From Viscum album (taxonomy: Eukaryota; Streptophyta; Magnoliopsida; Santalales; Viscaceae), in NCBI GenBank assembly GCA_963277665.1, contig OY728163.1, positions 1,900,740,644 through 1,900,804,643 of the forward strand: a DNA stretch of 64,000 bases. The letters run 5' to 3'. Positions within the stretch are counted from its first letter, which is position 1. Every line of letters starts with the position of its first letter. A model generated the notes under the pieces. It saw only the letters and a list, made by a program, of their open reading frames with translations, did not search any database and was not told where the DNA came from. This document shows positions 13,951-25,164 of this stretch, piece after piece. The translations under genes were made by a program, and so were the position numbers.

Positions 13951-13962
13951 CCTCTGATACCA
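13951..13962 (-). other. tRNA-Met-type primer-binding site, LARD-like element
   Basis: The minus strand reads TGGTATCAGAGG, two bases from the right LTR edge. It matches the 3' end of plant initiator tRNA-Met, the primer used by most plant LTR elements. It fixes orientation and the LTR boundary at 13965. Confidence 0.85.
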
Positions 13963-15089
13963 ACTGTAATGCCTCAACCCCAGTTATCCTAAATCAGTGC
14001 ATTATTACATAACATTGGCATGATACAAGGAATCATGTCCCGAAAGACTGACCAGTTTAGTAGCCTTGGAAGTACTAGATACATACATAAGTTTTTACAT
14101 CATGAAATTAAAAAAACACTGTGTCCTCTTTGAACACTCTTATATCCCTTAGCTGATTTTTGAAGGTTAATCATAATATAATTCTTTACAGCCTGGAAAA
14201 AATAAAACATAATAAAGGGGTGAGCATAGATTCCCAGTAAGGTTAACAATATAGTGGAAACTGTCATAAATAAGGATAAACATTTAAGGCAATGTACAAT
14301 ACTAAAACATAAGCCTTTTAAACTTAATCTTCGGGATAATATGGAAAGGATAAATCAAATAATTCTTTTTACTTATTCACATGGATATTCTATTAGTCTA
14401 ATAATCACATGTAATATCAATAGCCAAATTCATAATTATGAAATGCATAATACTGGACATCATAACCCCATAGTCAAGGTCTCGTCGCAAGAATACAAAT
14501 AATATTTTTTCAAGGCCTTGTGCCAAGACACTAGTTTGTCTCATGTGACTTATCGACGCATCAAGGAGCTATAGTGGGCTCCACCCGTCACTTACTAAGT
14601 CCAATGCATTCCTCATATGAAAATATTGATACATAACATAAACATTCATATTAAAACTAGCATATGAAATGTTAATACTTTAACCATAAACCAAGAATGG
14701 TATAAAAATAACATATCCACAGACAAAAATATCACAATACCTTTAATACAATATGGAATATTGTATCATAATAAATCAACTTCAAACATGTGTAAAATCC
14801 ATCAAAGGATGTTGACATAGATGAAATAAAAACCATTTGAGGGAAATATCTCATTCTATTTTGAAATCATTTAAAAGTAACATAATTATCAAGAAGATGT
14901 TAAAAATAGGTTTTTGAATAAAAGTGTCCCATACCACTTTAAAACTTTTAAAAGGAATTTTAATTTTAAAACATACATGTCCATATAAATAAATCCTTAA
15001 AAACCCATTTTTAAAACATTTACATTAATGAGAATGATTTAGAAAAATAAATCTTTACAACATTTAAAATGATATTTTAGTACGAGTTC

Positions 15090-16225
15090 CTAACCAAAAT
15101 AGAGACATTTGAATACAAGTTATTGAGGTAATATAAAATTCATAATATCATGATTATAAAGGGATCCACGGTATACTATGTCAAAGTACAATATATACAC
15201 CATATAAATGTGAATTGGTGAATAACAACAAAGAAGTCTCAATAGAATATAAATTGAGATGAAATACCTTATAAAGACCATATCCTTAGGTTAAGGATAA
15301 ATCAATGACATAATTATGTGTGAAAATATAAATACACTAAATATGATTGGATATTCAGTGTAAAACAATCATAGTACATTCACACATATTCCTGTAACAA
15401 CTACACCAATGACTTGGATTTTTAACTCAATGAATATAAATTGAGTTAAAATTACTCTTACCAAGTTCATATCGATGTCTTGAGAAATTATCAATGGAGA
15501 TATTATGTGTATAAAAAGTATATCCACACAAAAGGGAGTGAAAATTACTACATAAGTAAATAAATAGTCATTTCACACATAATCTCAGAGTAAAATAATC
15601 AATGAAGTTTGCGGAAAACCGAATGAGTGGAAATTGAAAATTGAAATTCCCTTACCAATTTGGTAACTTACCAAACATACACCCATAAAAAGAAGTATCA
15701 TCCTATGATGATTTAAATACCCATAAATTAAAGTATATTATAATAATAATACAATCATGGTAAGTACATACCTTACACAAAAGGTAATAATGGAAAATAT
15801 AGCATGAATCTCACGGTAATAAAAGTGAGATGAAAACCCATTACCACATTGTAATCAATCGATTCATATGAAAAAAAGTTAATAACCACCAAATTAATTA
15901 CATAATACCATGAATACAAATATAATCATGATACTATATATCAAACGGTAGTATACAATACACCACTTGCAATAAATAAGTGGCGAACAATGGAAATCTC
16001 ACAGAATTAAAAGTGAGATAAGAAACCCCTTACCGCATTGTAATCAATCGATTCATATGAAAAAAAGTTAATAACCACCAAATAAATCACAAAATACCAT
16101 GAATATAAAGATAATCATGATAATATATACCAAATGGTAGTACACAATACACCACATGTAATAAATAAGTGTCGAACAATGGAAATATCACAGAATTAAA
16201 ATTTAGATAAGAAACTCCTTACCTT
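15090..16225 (-). repeat. Array of about six 189 bp modules in the right LTR
   Basis: This is the counterpart of 7340-8470. TTACC occurs at 15458, 15652, 15841, 16030 and 16219, spaced 194, 189, 189 and 189 bp. Inverted repeats lie near 15237, 15424, 15806 and 15993; the last one, near 16178, is decayed. Module number and order match the left LTR, so the array existed before this copy inserted. Confidence 0.85.
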
Positions 16226-17657
16226 GTAATTTTCCTTAGTCGAGGGTACTTTAACCTCCTATATAACAGTTAAATAATTTTTATTAAATTATACAATAAC
16301 CACATACATAAATATTATATAATTTATGATCTTCTAATATTTCTTTGTTATTAATATTTTAGTAGTATCGCTGTTTCAGTTGTTAAATGATTCTTTTTAC
16401 TTTATATATTTTGTTATGTAAGTCGTGATTGTTATGGATAGGATTTATTTGAATCATATACAAAATTATATCATTTATTTAAACATTTTTTTAATCATCA
16501 AATGAAAATTAGTCTTTAATGGTTACGATGGGGAATGAAATCTCATCGCGCTGTGGTGACGATAAGCTGTACGTACGCACGAGCAACAATATCATTTTTT
16601 TGATGGTGAAATCGTATATAATTGGATGGTATATCTTATATAAATAATAATTATATTTTTATATTTATTATTTACATTAGTTACACTCATTATTATACCC
16701 ATCCAAATAATGAAGTTTTTGAATAACAAACTACACCACGACGTGGAGACGGTAAGCCGTCTGTACACACATATGGTGACTTTGTCATTTATAGGATGGA
16801 TAAAATAAAGAATATGGTTATACCATATTTATAATAACATCACAGTTTTTAGGAGGTACTAGAGTTATTATTTTGGCATGGAATCAAAAAAGAAAAAGGA
16901 AGTGGAAGAAGACAAGAACTTGAAAGAGGGTGGTAAAATTAGTACCTCTTCTTCGGGTGCTTTCTTTTGATTTGATCAAAAGGGATCCTTAGGTTGGAAT
17001 TATTATCAATAGAAGGAATCTATGAGGTAGTGAAATTAGTTAGACGTATATTTGGTCAGGGTTTGCGAAAGAAGAATGGCTTTGGAGGTGTGAAATTAAG
17101 AGAAGAGGAGTTACTCTTTTATAAGAGAGGTGAGGGTCACTTTAGAAAAACCTTGAAATATTATTTCATTATAATTAATTTTCGGTTTCTAATGGATCCA
17201 AATTGATTTATTTATAATATAAAGTGGGTATGGGTCAAAAATACGCTCAACCAATAGGTTTTAGACAAGTCTAGGTTACAATATTAACCTTATGTTTTAG
17301 ATTTAACTATTAATTAAATAGTTTAACTTTTACTGTGTCTTCTTGTATTCTTACACTATATGGTTAATAAACTTAATATAAACATTAAAGAGAAGATAAA
17401 GTGGTTCATTAATGACATATATAATATTATTTAAGTCCTTTTATGTAAACATATATTTTTAGGAATATTATATCAACCAATAATATAGTATTTATTTTAA
17501 AAACTCATTTATGTCAATTTTGACACTATTTAGTATTTAGTTTTTGGGAAAATCATAAAAGAATGATTACTTCGAAAAAAATATATTTAATAAACCCTAA
17601 CATGTCATATTAACTTAGAAAATTAGTTTTATTCATTATAAGTTTCAAATTAAATTT

Positions 17658-19922
17658 TGTAACGTCCCTGACCCAGAATCCACTAAACCGGTGCTCCGAG
17701 CCGGGTGGTTACATGACCTTAAGCGCGCCTCCCTATACGCCAAAGGCTGCCGACTAGTAGTGGGGGTCTATGTAGTCAAGTGGGGAGACTATACCCCCTT
17801 TTTATCAGAGTATGCCACAAAAAAAATATACCAATAGCGGAAATAATAATCAATAAACCAGGAACCTGTATATCAACCAATTCCAAACATTAAATATGCC
17901 ATGTCATACTACAAGTGAAAAAGTGGAAAAAACCCCAAAATAAAGACAACGACCAAAATCCCCAAAATGGTCCTGACTCCAAGTATGAATCCTTCACCAT
18001 GTTCTACCCATGTACACTCACTATCTAGCAAGGACTTTTTCCCTTATCCTGACCTGCAAACATGAAGTCTGCTCGGGTACCCAACGACGACCCGAGCAGG
18101 GTGTGAGTACAACTCAGTAGGCCACCATCAATGGTGTCTACAAAATATCTAGTCTAAACAGATAGTGCATGCAAGGGAATATGAATGATAAAGGCAAAGT
18201 AATTATCTAAGGTACCATTATCCAGTTTAGTGCCAATCCAATTCCACTTCCATTACCATTCATTACACACCCATTATCACCATTTACTATTTCATCACAT
18301 TTCCATGGGTTAATCACATACAGTATGTTACATGGGTCTTAGCCCAACAATCACATGCAAGAGGGTAAACACATTTTTATCCTATCTCACTAGGACTAAC
18401 CCCTCATAGCAACCATAACCTCACCTCGAAGCCTCAGTCCGGGTGGATGCAACCGTTAGGAGAATAGACACTCAGTCCCCTTTCCTAACCCGTGCATTTA
18501 TTGTGGATTTTAAAACCTCAGTCTTCACTCGACCCGTGGAAATAGATCCTCAAGTCATACCCCACTCTACTAAGACATGTTCACATGCTTATATATAAGT
18601 AACCATTATCATCCAAACCATTTACCTTTGGCAAACACTATTCACCACAACCCACATGGGAAACCACATCATGCCTTAAACCATTAACACATTACCATTT
18701 CACATCATTTAACCATTCATTCAATTCCCATGTGTTATTCCTATCTCACTAAGCATTAAAAATTAAACCCATAATCTATACCATTATGGTCTTTAATTCG
18801 TTTACGCATTAACCCATTTAACCCGTTCGTCATTCCCATGAATCAATCATTTAACCCATTCCACTTTAACCCAAAGGTTATTACCAAGTCTAGGTGAATC
18901 ACCTAACTTCTATTCCATGTTCGACCAATCATGCCAACACATTTATCAAGGGCTCTACAATTCATTACAACAAGGTCACTTGATTAATATCAATCCCTAA
19001 ATCCAGGAAATGCCGGCACATCCCATGGATGGCCCCAATTATGTCAAGTCTATCCCAGCACATCCCACGGGGATCGTGAGGGTTCCCATTTTCCATTTTA
19101 AACACCATTATTACCAAACATGCCATGTTTATCCAAAACATAACCAAAGGAAAGCAAGAACACAACTAAACATGCACAAATACAAAAATAACTATGGGAT
19201 ATCACTTGTAGACCACCTACCTCGAAACCGTAGTTGAACGCACTCTCACTCGAGTCCTTAGACCTAAATCTGACCAAAATTTGGAGCTTCACCCTAAAAC
19301 TCACCCAAAAGTTATGGTTTTAGTTCTTCAGAACAAGAGGGAGATAAGATACAAACCCTAAACAAAAAATAGAAGCAAGGATGGGATTTTCCTTACTCAG
19401 AGCTTCAATCTGCAACCAACGACACAAAAATTGCCTTAGAATTGAATGAGATTGGTCTCTTGGAGCCTTTGGGTGTTTTGGTTCGTGCCTAGGGTGGAGA
19501 GGGAGGAAAAGAGAGGAAATCATGAGTGGGGTTTTAAAGCCCGGAGTGGCAAACTTGAAATTTTTCCCAACTTTAAGTGGCCGCACGGTTTGGAAAACCA
19601 TGTGCAAACCGTGTGCATGCAACTGTCTAGAGGAGTAGGGGTCGCACGATTTAGCCACACAGTTTGGCAAACCGTGCGCATGATTATGTCCGGAGGAGGA
19701 AGGGTCACTGGTTTATCCTGGGCAGGCTACACGGTTTTCTTGGCCGTGCGCAGGCCATGCGCCCTACCTTTTCTTGCCCAGATTTCCTTTCATCCGTGTC
19801 CCGAGCCCCCAGAACATCCCCAAGGCCTCTCACACATTCAGGAAACATCCCTTGAATCCTGAAACAAGGGATTCAACCAAATCTTAATGAAAACATACCT
19901 TTCCAAAAATTGGGATCTTACA
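17658..19922 (-). repeat. 3' LTR (left) of the Tekay element
   Basis: 2265 bp, beginning TGTAACGTCC and ending GATCTTACA, so TG...CA termini on both strands. Collinear with 25165-27455 and closely similar. The U3 end (right side) carries CpG-rich GCACGGTTTG-type inverted repeats at about 19576-19800. Several ORFs can be drawn through it but none is conserved as protein. Confidence 0.95.
19531..19540 (-). promoter_or_regulatory. Possible TATA box, Tekay left LTR
   Basis: The minus strand reads GCTTTAAAAC, followed about 25-45 bp downstream by pyrimidine-rich sequence, as at plant LTR start sites. The other LTR has the same element at 27039-27048. Motif-based call only. Confidence 0.4.
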
Positions 19923-19937
19923 ACCTCCCCACCTTAT
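19923..19937 (-). other. Polypurine tract of the Tekay element
   Basis: The minus strand reads AAGGTGGGGAGGTTG and is followed directly by the LTR start TGTAAGATCCC. It overlaps the expected polyprotein stop (19934-19936). Confidence 0.8.
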
Positions 19938-20602
19938 AACAGCTCGTCCTTGAGCTGAGTTTCTAAGACTCATTGATCCACCGAAGAGAAGAGTTCGGGA
20001 CACTGATCCCACATATTTGATTCCCACTCCCATGTTTCTTCCTGAACTTTCCCATGCTACCATAGTACTCATACTAATAGCACAACCTTGCCTCGCAAGA
20101 CCTTTTCACTACAATCCACCACACGAACCGGATTCCCCTCAAAGGACACATCAGCCTCAAGCTCCACATCCTTGATATCAACCACGTGAGATGGGTCAGG
20201 GTGATACCGTCGAAGCTGCGACACATGAAAGACATCATGCATCCCACCATACCGCTGTGGAAGAGCCAATCGGTATGATAGTGGTCTGATCCTCTCCACA
20301 ATCTCAAAGGGACCCACATACATGGGCACCAACTTACCCTGCTTTAGAATCCGTCGGTGACCCAACCTTGGCAACACCCAAAGGAACACATTATCACCCA
20401 CCTCAAACTCAAGAGGTCTACGCCTCCGATCTGCATACGAATTATACCTACTCTGAGCCATATCCATTCTCTTCCTGATCAAATTAACTCTCTCTGAAGT
20501 CTCAAGCATGATACTTGGCCCCAACAACTCAGATTCACCGGCCTCTAGCCAACACAACAAAGATCTACATGGTATCCCATAAAGCACCTCAAATAGTGCC
20601 AT
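19934..20602 (-). pseudogene. Tekay integrase C-terminal region and chromodomain
   Basis: An open frame of about 178 codons (20602-20069) followed in frame by 45 more codons with stops at 20069-20071, after VLW, and after SSVDQ. The first part is the integrase C-terminal segment, with RRRPLEFEVGD, a GPFEIVERI block and the DVFHVSQLRRYHPD motif. The tail reads as a chromodomain: VRVVDCSEKVLRGK, then a decayed VLW...VQEETWEWE, matching the W/E core of plant chromodomains. In chromoviruses this domain directs integration to particular chromatin. The start used (MALFE) is internal to the polyprotein, since the frame continues upstream into 20603-20797. Confidence 0.88.
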
Positions 20603-21588
20603 CTAAATCGTAGCCTGAAAATTGTTGTTGTAGGAAAATTCAACTAACGATAGGCGTCCCTCCCAAGAACCACCAAAGTCTAAGACACAAGCTCTTAACA
20701 TGTCTTCCAACACTTGGATCGTATGCTTCGACTGCCTGTCCGTCTGTGGGTGGAAAGCCGTACTCAACAAAACTTGCGTACCAAGAGCCTTATGCAACCC
20801 TAGCCAGAAATGCGATGTGAAACGTGGATGTCAGTCCAAAACTATGGTCTACAGCACACGATGAAATCACACTATTTACGGAACATACAACTCACCCAAC
20901 TGCTCGACTGTAAGGGTCTCCTGAATCGGTAAGAAATGATCCACTTTCGTTAAATGATCCACAACCACCCATATTGCATCATTCTTCCGTGGTGTCCTCA
21001 GAATACCTACGAAAAAATCCTTTTCACATCATCCCACTTCCATTATAAAATGGGAAATGGATGCAACAAACTACCTGGGCGTTGATGCTCGGCTTTCACC
21101 TGCTGACAGGTAAGGCACCATTGCACAAAGCCCACAACTTCATTCATCATCCCAGGCCACCAAAACTGCCTTCGGAGATCACGGTACATTTTGGTCAAAC
21201 TAGGATGCACTGCCCACATTGATTCATGGAACTCATGCATCAATTCTTCCCGCATACACTCAGGCACAACCACACAATCACGAACACAAACAACTCCATC
21301 CACACCGACGGCCCAACCAGAAGGTAGATCCCCACCTTTAAGATTTTTGTTCATGATCAAACACTCAGGATCATCAATATTACCTTTCTTAACTCGACTT
21401 AAAAGAGTCGACTCCATCATTAAGGAAGAAATAGTGACATGACCATTCTCCTCCTGCACCTCCAGGTGCATCTCTGCAAACAAAGCCATCACATTCCACT
21501 CGGTACTGGATTCCTGAACCACCTGATTCTGAACCTTCTTTCTCAGAGTATCAGCAACACTATTTACCTTTCCTGGCATGTACAACAA
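20603..21588 (-). pseudogene. Tekay integrase, zinc-binding and catalytic core
   Basis: Positions 21588-21043 carry the zinc-binding domain: HESMWAVHPS, KMYRDLRRQFWWPGM and CLTCQQVKAEHQRPG give the HHCC set. The same open stretch begins with the end of RNase H (LLYMPGKVNSVADTLRKK). After a stop at 21043 the core is recoverable only across shifts: DAIWVVVDHLTK with the first catalytic Asp, then LD-stop-HPRF where the family has SDRDPRF. The final open stretch, 20797-20603, reads HPQTDRQSKHTIQ where the family has QSERTIQ, so the catalytic Glu position is Lys. The domain inserts cDNA into the genome in working elements; this copy cannot. Confidence 0.9.
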
Positions 21589-21855
21589 CTCAAAGTCAAA
21601 ATACTGGAGGTATTTAACCCATCTTTTCTACCGAAGATTCAGATCCCACTGTGAGAAGATGTACTTTAAACTCTTATGGTCGGTAAACACGATAAACCGT
21701 TCTCCCAACAGATAATGCCTCTAGAACTTCAAGGCATACAATATTGTATCCAACTCAAGGTCATGAGTGGGATACTTCTACTCATGGGGTCTCAACTGCC
21801 TTGACCCGTAATCCACCACCTGCTCATCTTGAATCAACACAACCCCGATTCCGAT
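21589..21855 (-). pseudogene. Tekay RNase H region
   Basis: In the same frame as the flanking RT end and integrase start, this stretch reads as RNase H with several in-frame stops. Recognisable pieces are IGVVLIQDEQVVDYGSRQL, a KYPTHDLELDTILYALK segment in which Asp replaces the usual catalytic Glu (HDLEL is HELEL in relatives), and FTDHKSLKYIF containing the TDH Asp. The domain removes template RNA during reverse transcription. Stops follow PHE, LKF and NLR, as well as the RT boundary. Confidence 0.8.
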
Positions 21856-22744
21856 TCAGGACTCATCACAGAACACGATGTACTTCTTACCCGACTTTGG
21901 TAAGATCAAGATAAGTGAGGTCGTCAGCCGATTCTTCAACTCTTGGAAGGAATTCTCACAAGCCTCAAACCATTCAAACCTGATTCCCTTCTTGGTCAAG
22001 CCCAAAAGTGGTTCTACCAAGTGATAGAAATCTTGAATGAACCTTCGGTAATACCCGGCCAAACCCAGAAAACTCCGAACATCAGAAATGCTATTGAGCT
22101 GCTCCCAAGATACAAATGCCTGCACTTTCTCTGGATCCACTGACACACCTGCCTTCGAGATTATGTGACCTAGAAAATTTACCTCACCTATCCATAATTG
22201 ACACTTGGATATCTTGGCGTATAGCCGATACTCTCTTAACATACCCAAGACGATGTCAAGATGTTCAGATTGATCGTCATGAGTTTTTGAGTACACTAAG
22301 ATATCGTCTATAGAGACAACCACAAACAAATCTAGATAGGGATGAAAGATCCGGTTCATCAAATCCATAAACACTATCGGTGCATTGGTCAAGACAAAGG
22401 CATTAACACAAACTCAAACAACCCGTACCGACTCCGGAAAGCTGTCCGCGGTATGTCGGAAGACCTCACCCTCAACTGGTGATAACCCGACCTCAGATCA
22501 ACCTTAGAAAACACTGATTCACCCTTAAACTGATCAAACAAGTCATAAATTCTAGGAAGAGGGTACCGATTTTTCACCGTCATCTGATTCAACTTTTGAT
22601 AGTCAACACACAGCCTTAATGACCCATCAACATTTTTTGTAAAAAAACTAGATATCCCCAAGGATACATACTAGGATGGATAATCCCCTTATGCTCCAAC
22701 TCCTCAAGATTAACCTTCAGTTCCTGGAGTTATGCTGGTGCCAT
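21856..22744 (-). pseudogene. Tekay reverse transcriptase
   Basis: RT is spread over three frames. Its start (MAPA, stop, [20 protein letters not shown]) follows the protease in frame. A small indel in a T run near 22640 shifts to 22661-22389, which has [27 protein letters not shown] and [12 protein letters not shown], carrying the first catalytic Asp. A further shift near 22390 leads to 22392-21856, with [13 protein letters not shown], the active site [11 protein letters not shown] (YIDD in the family; Tyr replaced by Ser, both Asp kept), [10 protein letters not shown] and the [11 protein letters not shown] connection motif. In working elements this makes cDNA from a tRNA-Met primer. Confidence 0.92.
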
Positions 22745-23314
22745 TCAGTATGGTGGAATATAAACTGGCTCTGATCCTGGCAGCAACTCAATCGTGAACT
22801 CAACATCCCTATCAGGGGGTAACTCAGAGAAATCCTTAGGAAAAACGTCCTGAAACCGATCCACCATAGGAGGGAAATTAGTTTGTTCCCCTACCTCACC
22901 ATCATCAAGCATGAGACATGCCACTTGAGCCGTGAGTCCACTCATATGTTGACAAAATGGCCCCGCACGCCCTGTTCGAATATCCCATTTTCCACGGTGG
23001 GCATAAGCGTCACCCTCAAGTGACCTAAACGATACTCTGCGATGATAACAGTCTATGTGTGGCCGATAAAACACCAACCAATCCATTCCCAGGATTAGGT
23101 CAAACCCTGATATCTCGAGAATGAACAAGTCCCACAAAAAATAATACCCACCAACTTCCAAGGCACATCCCTTGCAATGCTTGATATCCTCAACCCGCAA
23201 CCCCAATGGAGTGTCAATTGACATCACCCCACACACCCCCTCCACAGTTAAACCCAGTTCTACCACAATTTGAGCAGAGATAAAAGAGTTTGTGGCTCCT
23301 ATGTCAAACAACAT
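22745..23314 (-). pseudogene. Tekay aspartic protease
   Basis: A 189-codon open stretch in the gag frame. It opens with MLFDIGATNSFIS, the active-site loop of retropepsins, which is D-S/T-G-A in the family and DIGA here. It continues with ILGMDWL (the flap-side I/LGMDWL motif of gypsy proteases) and ends with FPKDFSELPPDRDVEF and PGSEPVY, the linker to RT. The chosen Met is internal; the frame comes from the zinc-knuckle region upstream. A stop follows IPPY before MAPA. The protease would cleave the polyprotein; Ile for Ser/Thr probably impairs it. Confidence 0.88.
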
Positions 23315-23458
23315 ACTAGAAAAAGTAGAAGCTAAAAGGATCGTAACTTGAACAGTCGACGGTCTAGCCTCGCCATCACCAGAGGCAAACTGAACTGCCT
23401 GAAGCTGACTTGCCCCTATACCCTAGGCTCCAGCTTGAATGCCCTATGCTGCACTACC

Positions 23459-24573
23459 CTACTGGTGGGAGCGATCCTGCCTTGGAGTTCCACACCCACC
23501 GCCTCTGCCAGTACGACTCATGGAGCTCCAACTGCCTTCCTGATATGGGGAAACTGATCCCCTTCCTGTATCTGGTACTAGCCTTCCACCATCATACTCG
23601 CCCACCTGCTGAGGTTTCCTGCAGAACTTCTGCACATGTCCCATCCAGCCGCATGAACGGCACCCGACTGGAGGTCGAGGACACTGACCATGCATATTCC
23701 TCGTCCTACCACACTGATAGAAGAACACCTGATTTCCACTCTGAGAGGCCGACCCTCTCTTTCATCCACATTTCACACTTCCGCCATATTGTGAGCTCTA
23801 ATGGCGTCTCTTCCAACCTTCGGTAGCTGCACCGATCGTCTGCCCCACTGGCTCCACAACCCCACTACCTGAAGCTCCCTTAATATTTCCTTCCAAGATC
23901 AGCGTCTGATCTACTACCTCTGTGAACCTCTTCAAACAGAAGATGTTTACTTGAGACCTGATCTCATGTCTCAGCCCATCCTGGAAATGCCAGGCTACTG
24001 CTAACTCATCCCATGCTAACACTGGGATGAAGCATCTCAAATCAGTGAAGCGACTAGCATAGTCCATCACCGATAGTGATCCCTGAGTCAAGCTCATAAA
24101 CACTATAGCCCGGTCCTGTCTCAAGGTCTCTAGGTAGAAATGCTCTAGAAAATTTTTCTGGAAAACCTTCCATGACATTCCCTTAGCCTTCTCAATTTGA
24201 GCATGAATGTCCCACCAACGCCAAGCCTGGCCCCACAACATATAAGCAGCCAACTTTACTCCCTTTTCAATGGGGGTCTCTAGATGATCTAGTATCATCT
24301 AGACAGACTCTAACCAGAACTCCGCTGCCTCTATCCCACCCTCTCCGGTGAAAGTTGGTGGGTGCTGTAGCTGGAACTCCCTGGTCAGCTCAAACATACT
24401 CGGTGCAACCCGCCCTGGGTCCCGATCCATCATCTTCATAAGGCGAGTAAATTTCTCTCAAAACTGGTCTTCTCTACCTTCATTGATCTCCACATTTTCT
24501 TGCTCCTCTACTATAGGAGTGTTTTAGCAACACCCTCATGTTTCCCAACTGGTAACCGACGTCGTGGTGACAT
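23459..24573 (-). pseudogene. Tekay gag with zinc knuckle
   Basis: The likely start is the ATG at 24573 (MSPRRRLPVGK), about 580 bp after the PBS; this frame breaks within 30 codons. The capsid domain is clear at 24298-23798: a retrotransposon-gag fold with MLWGQAWRWWD, FLEHFYLETLRQDRA and DYASRFTDLRCF. In the same frame after two stops, 23728-23459 has FFYQCGRTRNMHGQCPRP and the CRSCGWMGHVQKFC knuckle (CX2CX4HX4C complete). Gag packages the RNA into particles. It is in frame with the protease, as expected for a single gag-pol ORF in this clade. Confidence 0.88.
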
Positions 24574-25149
24574 TTATCTAATATGCCAAGCACAAGATTT
24601 AGCACACATACCATAAACATTCATGAATCCACCAAAATCTATTTACTAGCTACAACAAACCACTTTTTATATGCTAACCCAACAACATTTTCCAACTTTT
24701 TTCAAACCCTATTACTCCATTAAACATCATTTACCCACTTGTTTTATTTCATTCTTCTCATTATTTCTTGGTTTCATGAAATGCATAATGCACCCTACTT
24801 TCCTTCCTCACACACCCACCTCGTGCATGTTCATAACACAATGCATGTCACCTATCTCCCTAGGTGCCTACAATGATGCATGAATGAAAATCCTCATGCC
24901 GTTAAGGCCATGAGACAAACTTCATAAAACAATCACATCAAACCACATATGCATCACCCAACAGTGCAATATCATCAAATGTAACATCACACAACCAAGA
25001 ACATCATTTCCCACCCAGGGTGACTTGGGTTTCCCCCATACCTGGGTTAGCTACTCCCAAGCACGAGCTCATTACCAAGGCCCGATACATCTTAACCCTT
25101 GGATACCAATCCCAAATAACAAAACCTCTGAGAAGGAGAAGAAAGACCT
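24574..25149 (-). other. Tekay 5' untranslated leader
   Basis: Non-coding stretch between the PBS and the gag start. No conserved motif was recognised; the ORF that can be drawn on the opposite strand at 24671-24883 has no recognisable features. Confidence 0.6.
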
Positions 25150-25161
25150 CCTATGATACCA
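25150..25161 (-). other. tRNA-Met-type primer-binding site, Tekay
   Basis: The minus strand reads TGGTATCATAGG, one base from the initiator tRNA-Met match TGGTATCAGAGG, three bases from the LTR edge at 25165. Confidence 0.85.
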
Positions 25162-25164
25162 CTT

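Larger units (their letters stand above)
11431..13964 (-). other. Internal region of the LARD-like element, mostly non-coding
   Basis: This is 2.5 kb between the LTRs. Only the gag-type ORF at 13016-13486 looks like protein. From 11451 to 13015 I see AT-rich DNA with scattered stops in all frames and no RT, integrase, protease or RNase H motif. Positions 13487-13950 form a leader between the PBS and the gag start. An internal region this short cannot hold a full gag-pol, consistent with dependence on a helper element. Confidence 0.75.

Noticed and set aside
16994..17206. A 70-codon plus-strand ORF in the LARD-like right LTR
   Set aside because: It lies opposite the presumed promoter/leader of the minus-strand element, and the left LTR copy (about 9250-9450) has stops in this frame.
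19320..19862. Overlapping ORFs of up to 138 codons on both strands in the Tekay LTR
   Set aside because: They lie in the LTR U3/R region, whose higher GC lowers stop frequency. The counterpart LTR (26828-27388) has different frames and breaks, so there is no protein conservation.
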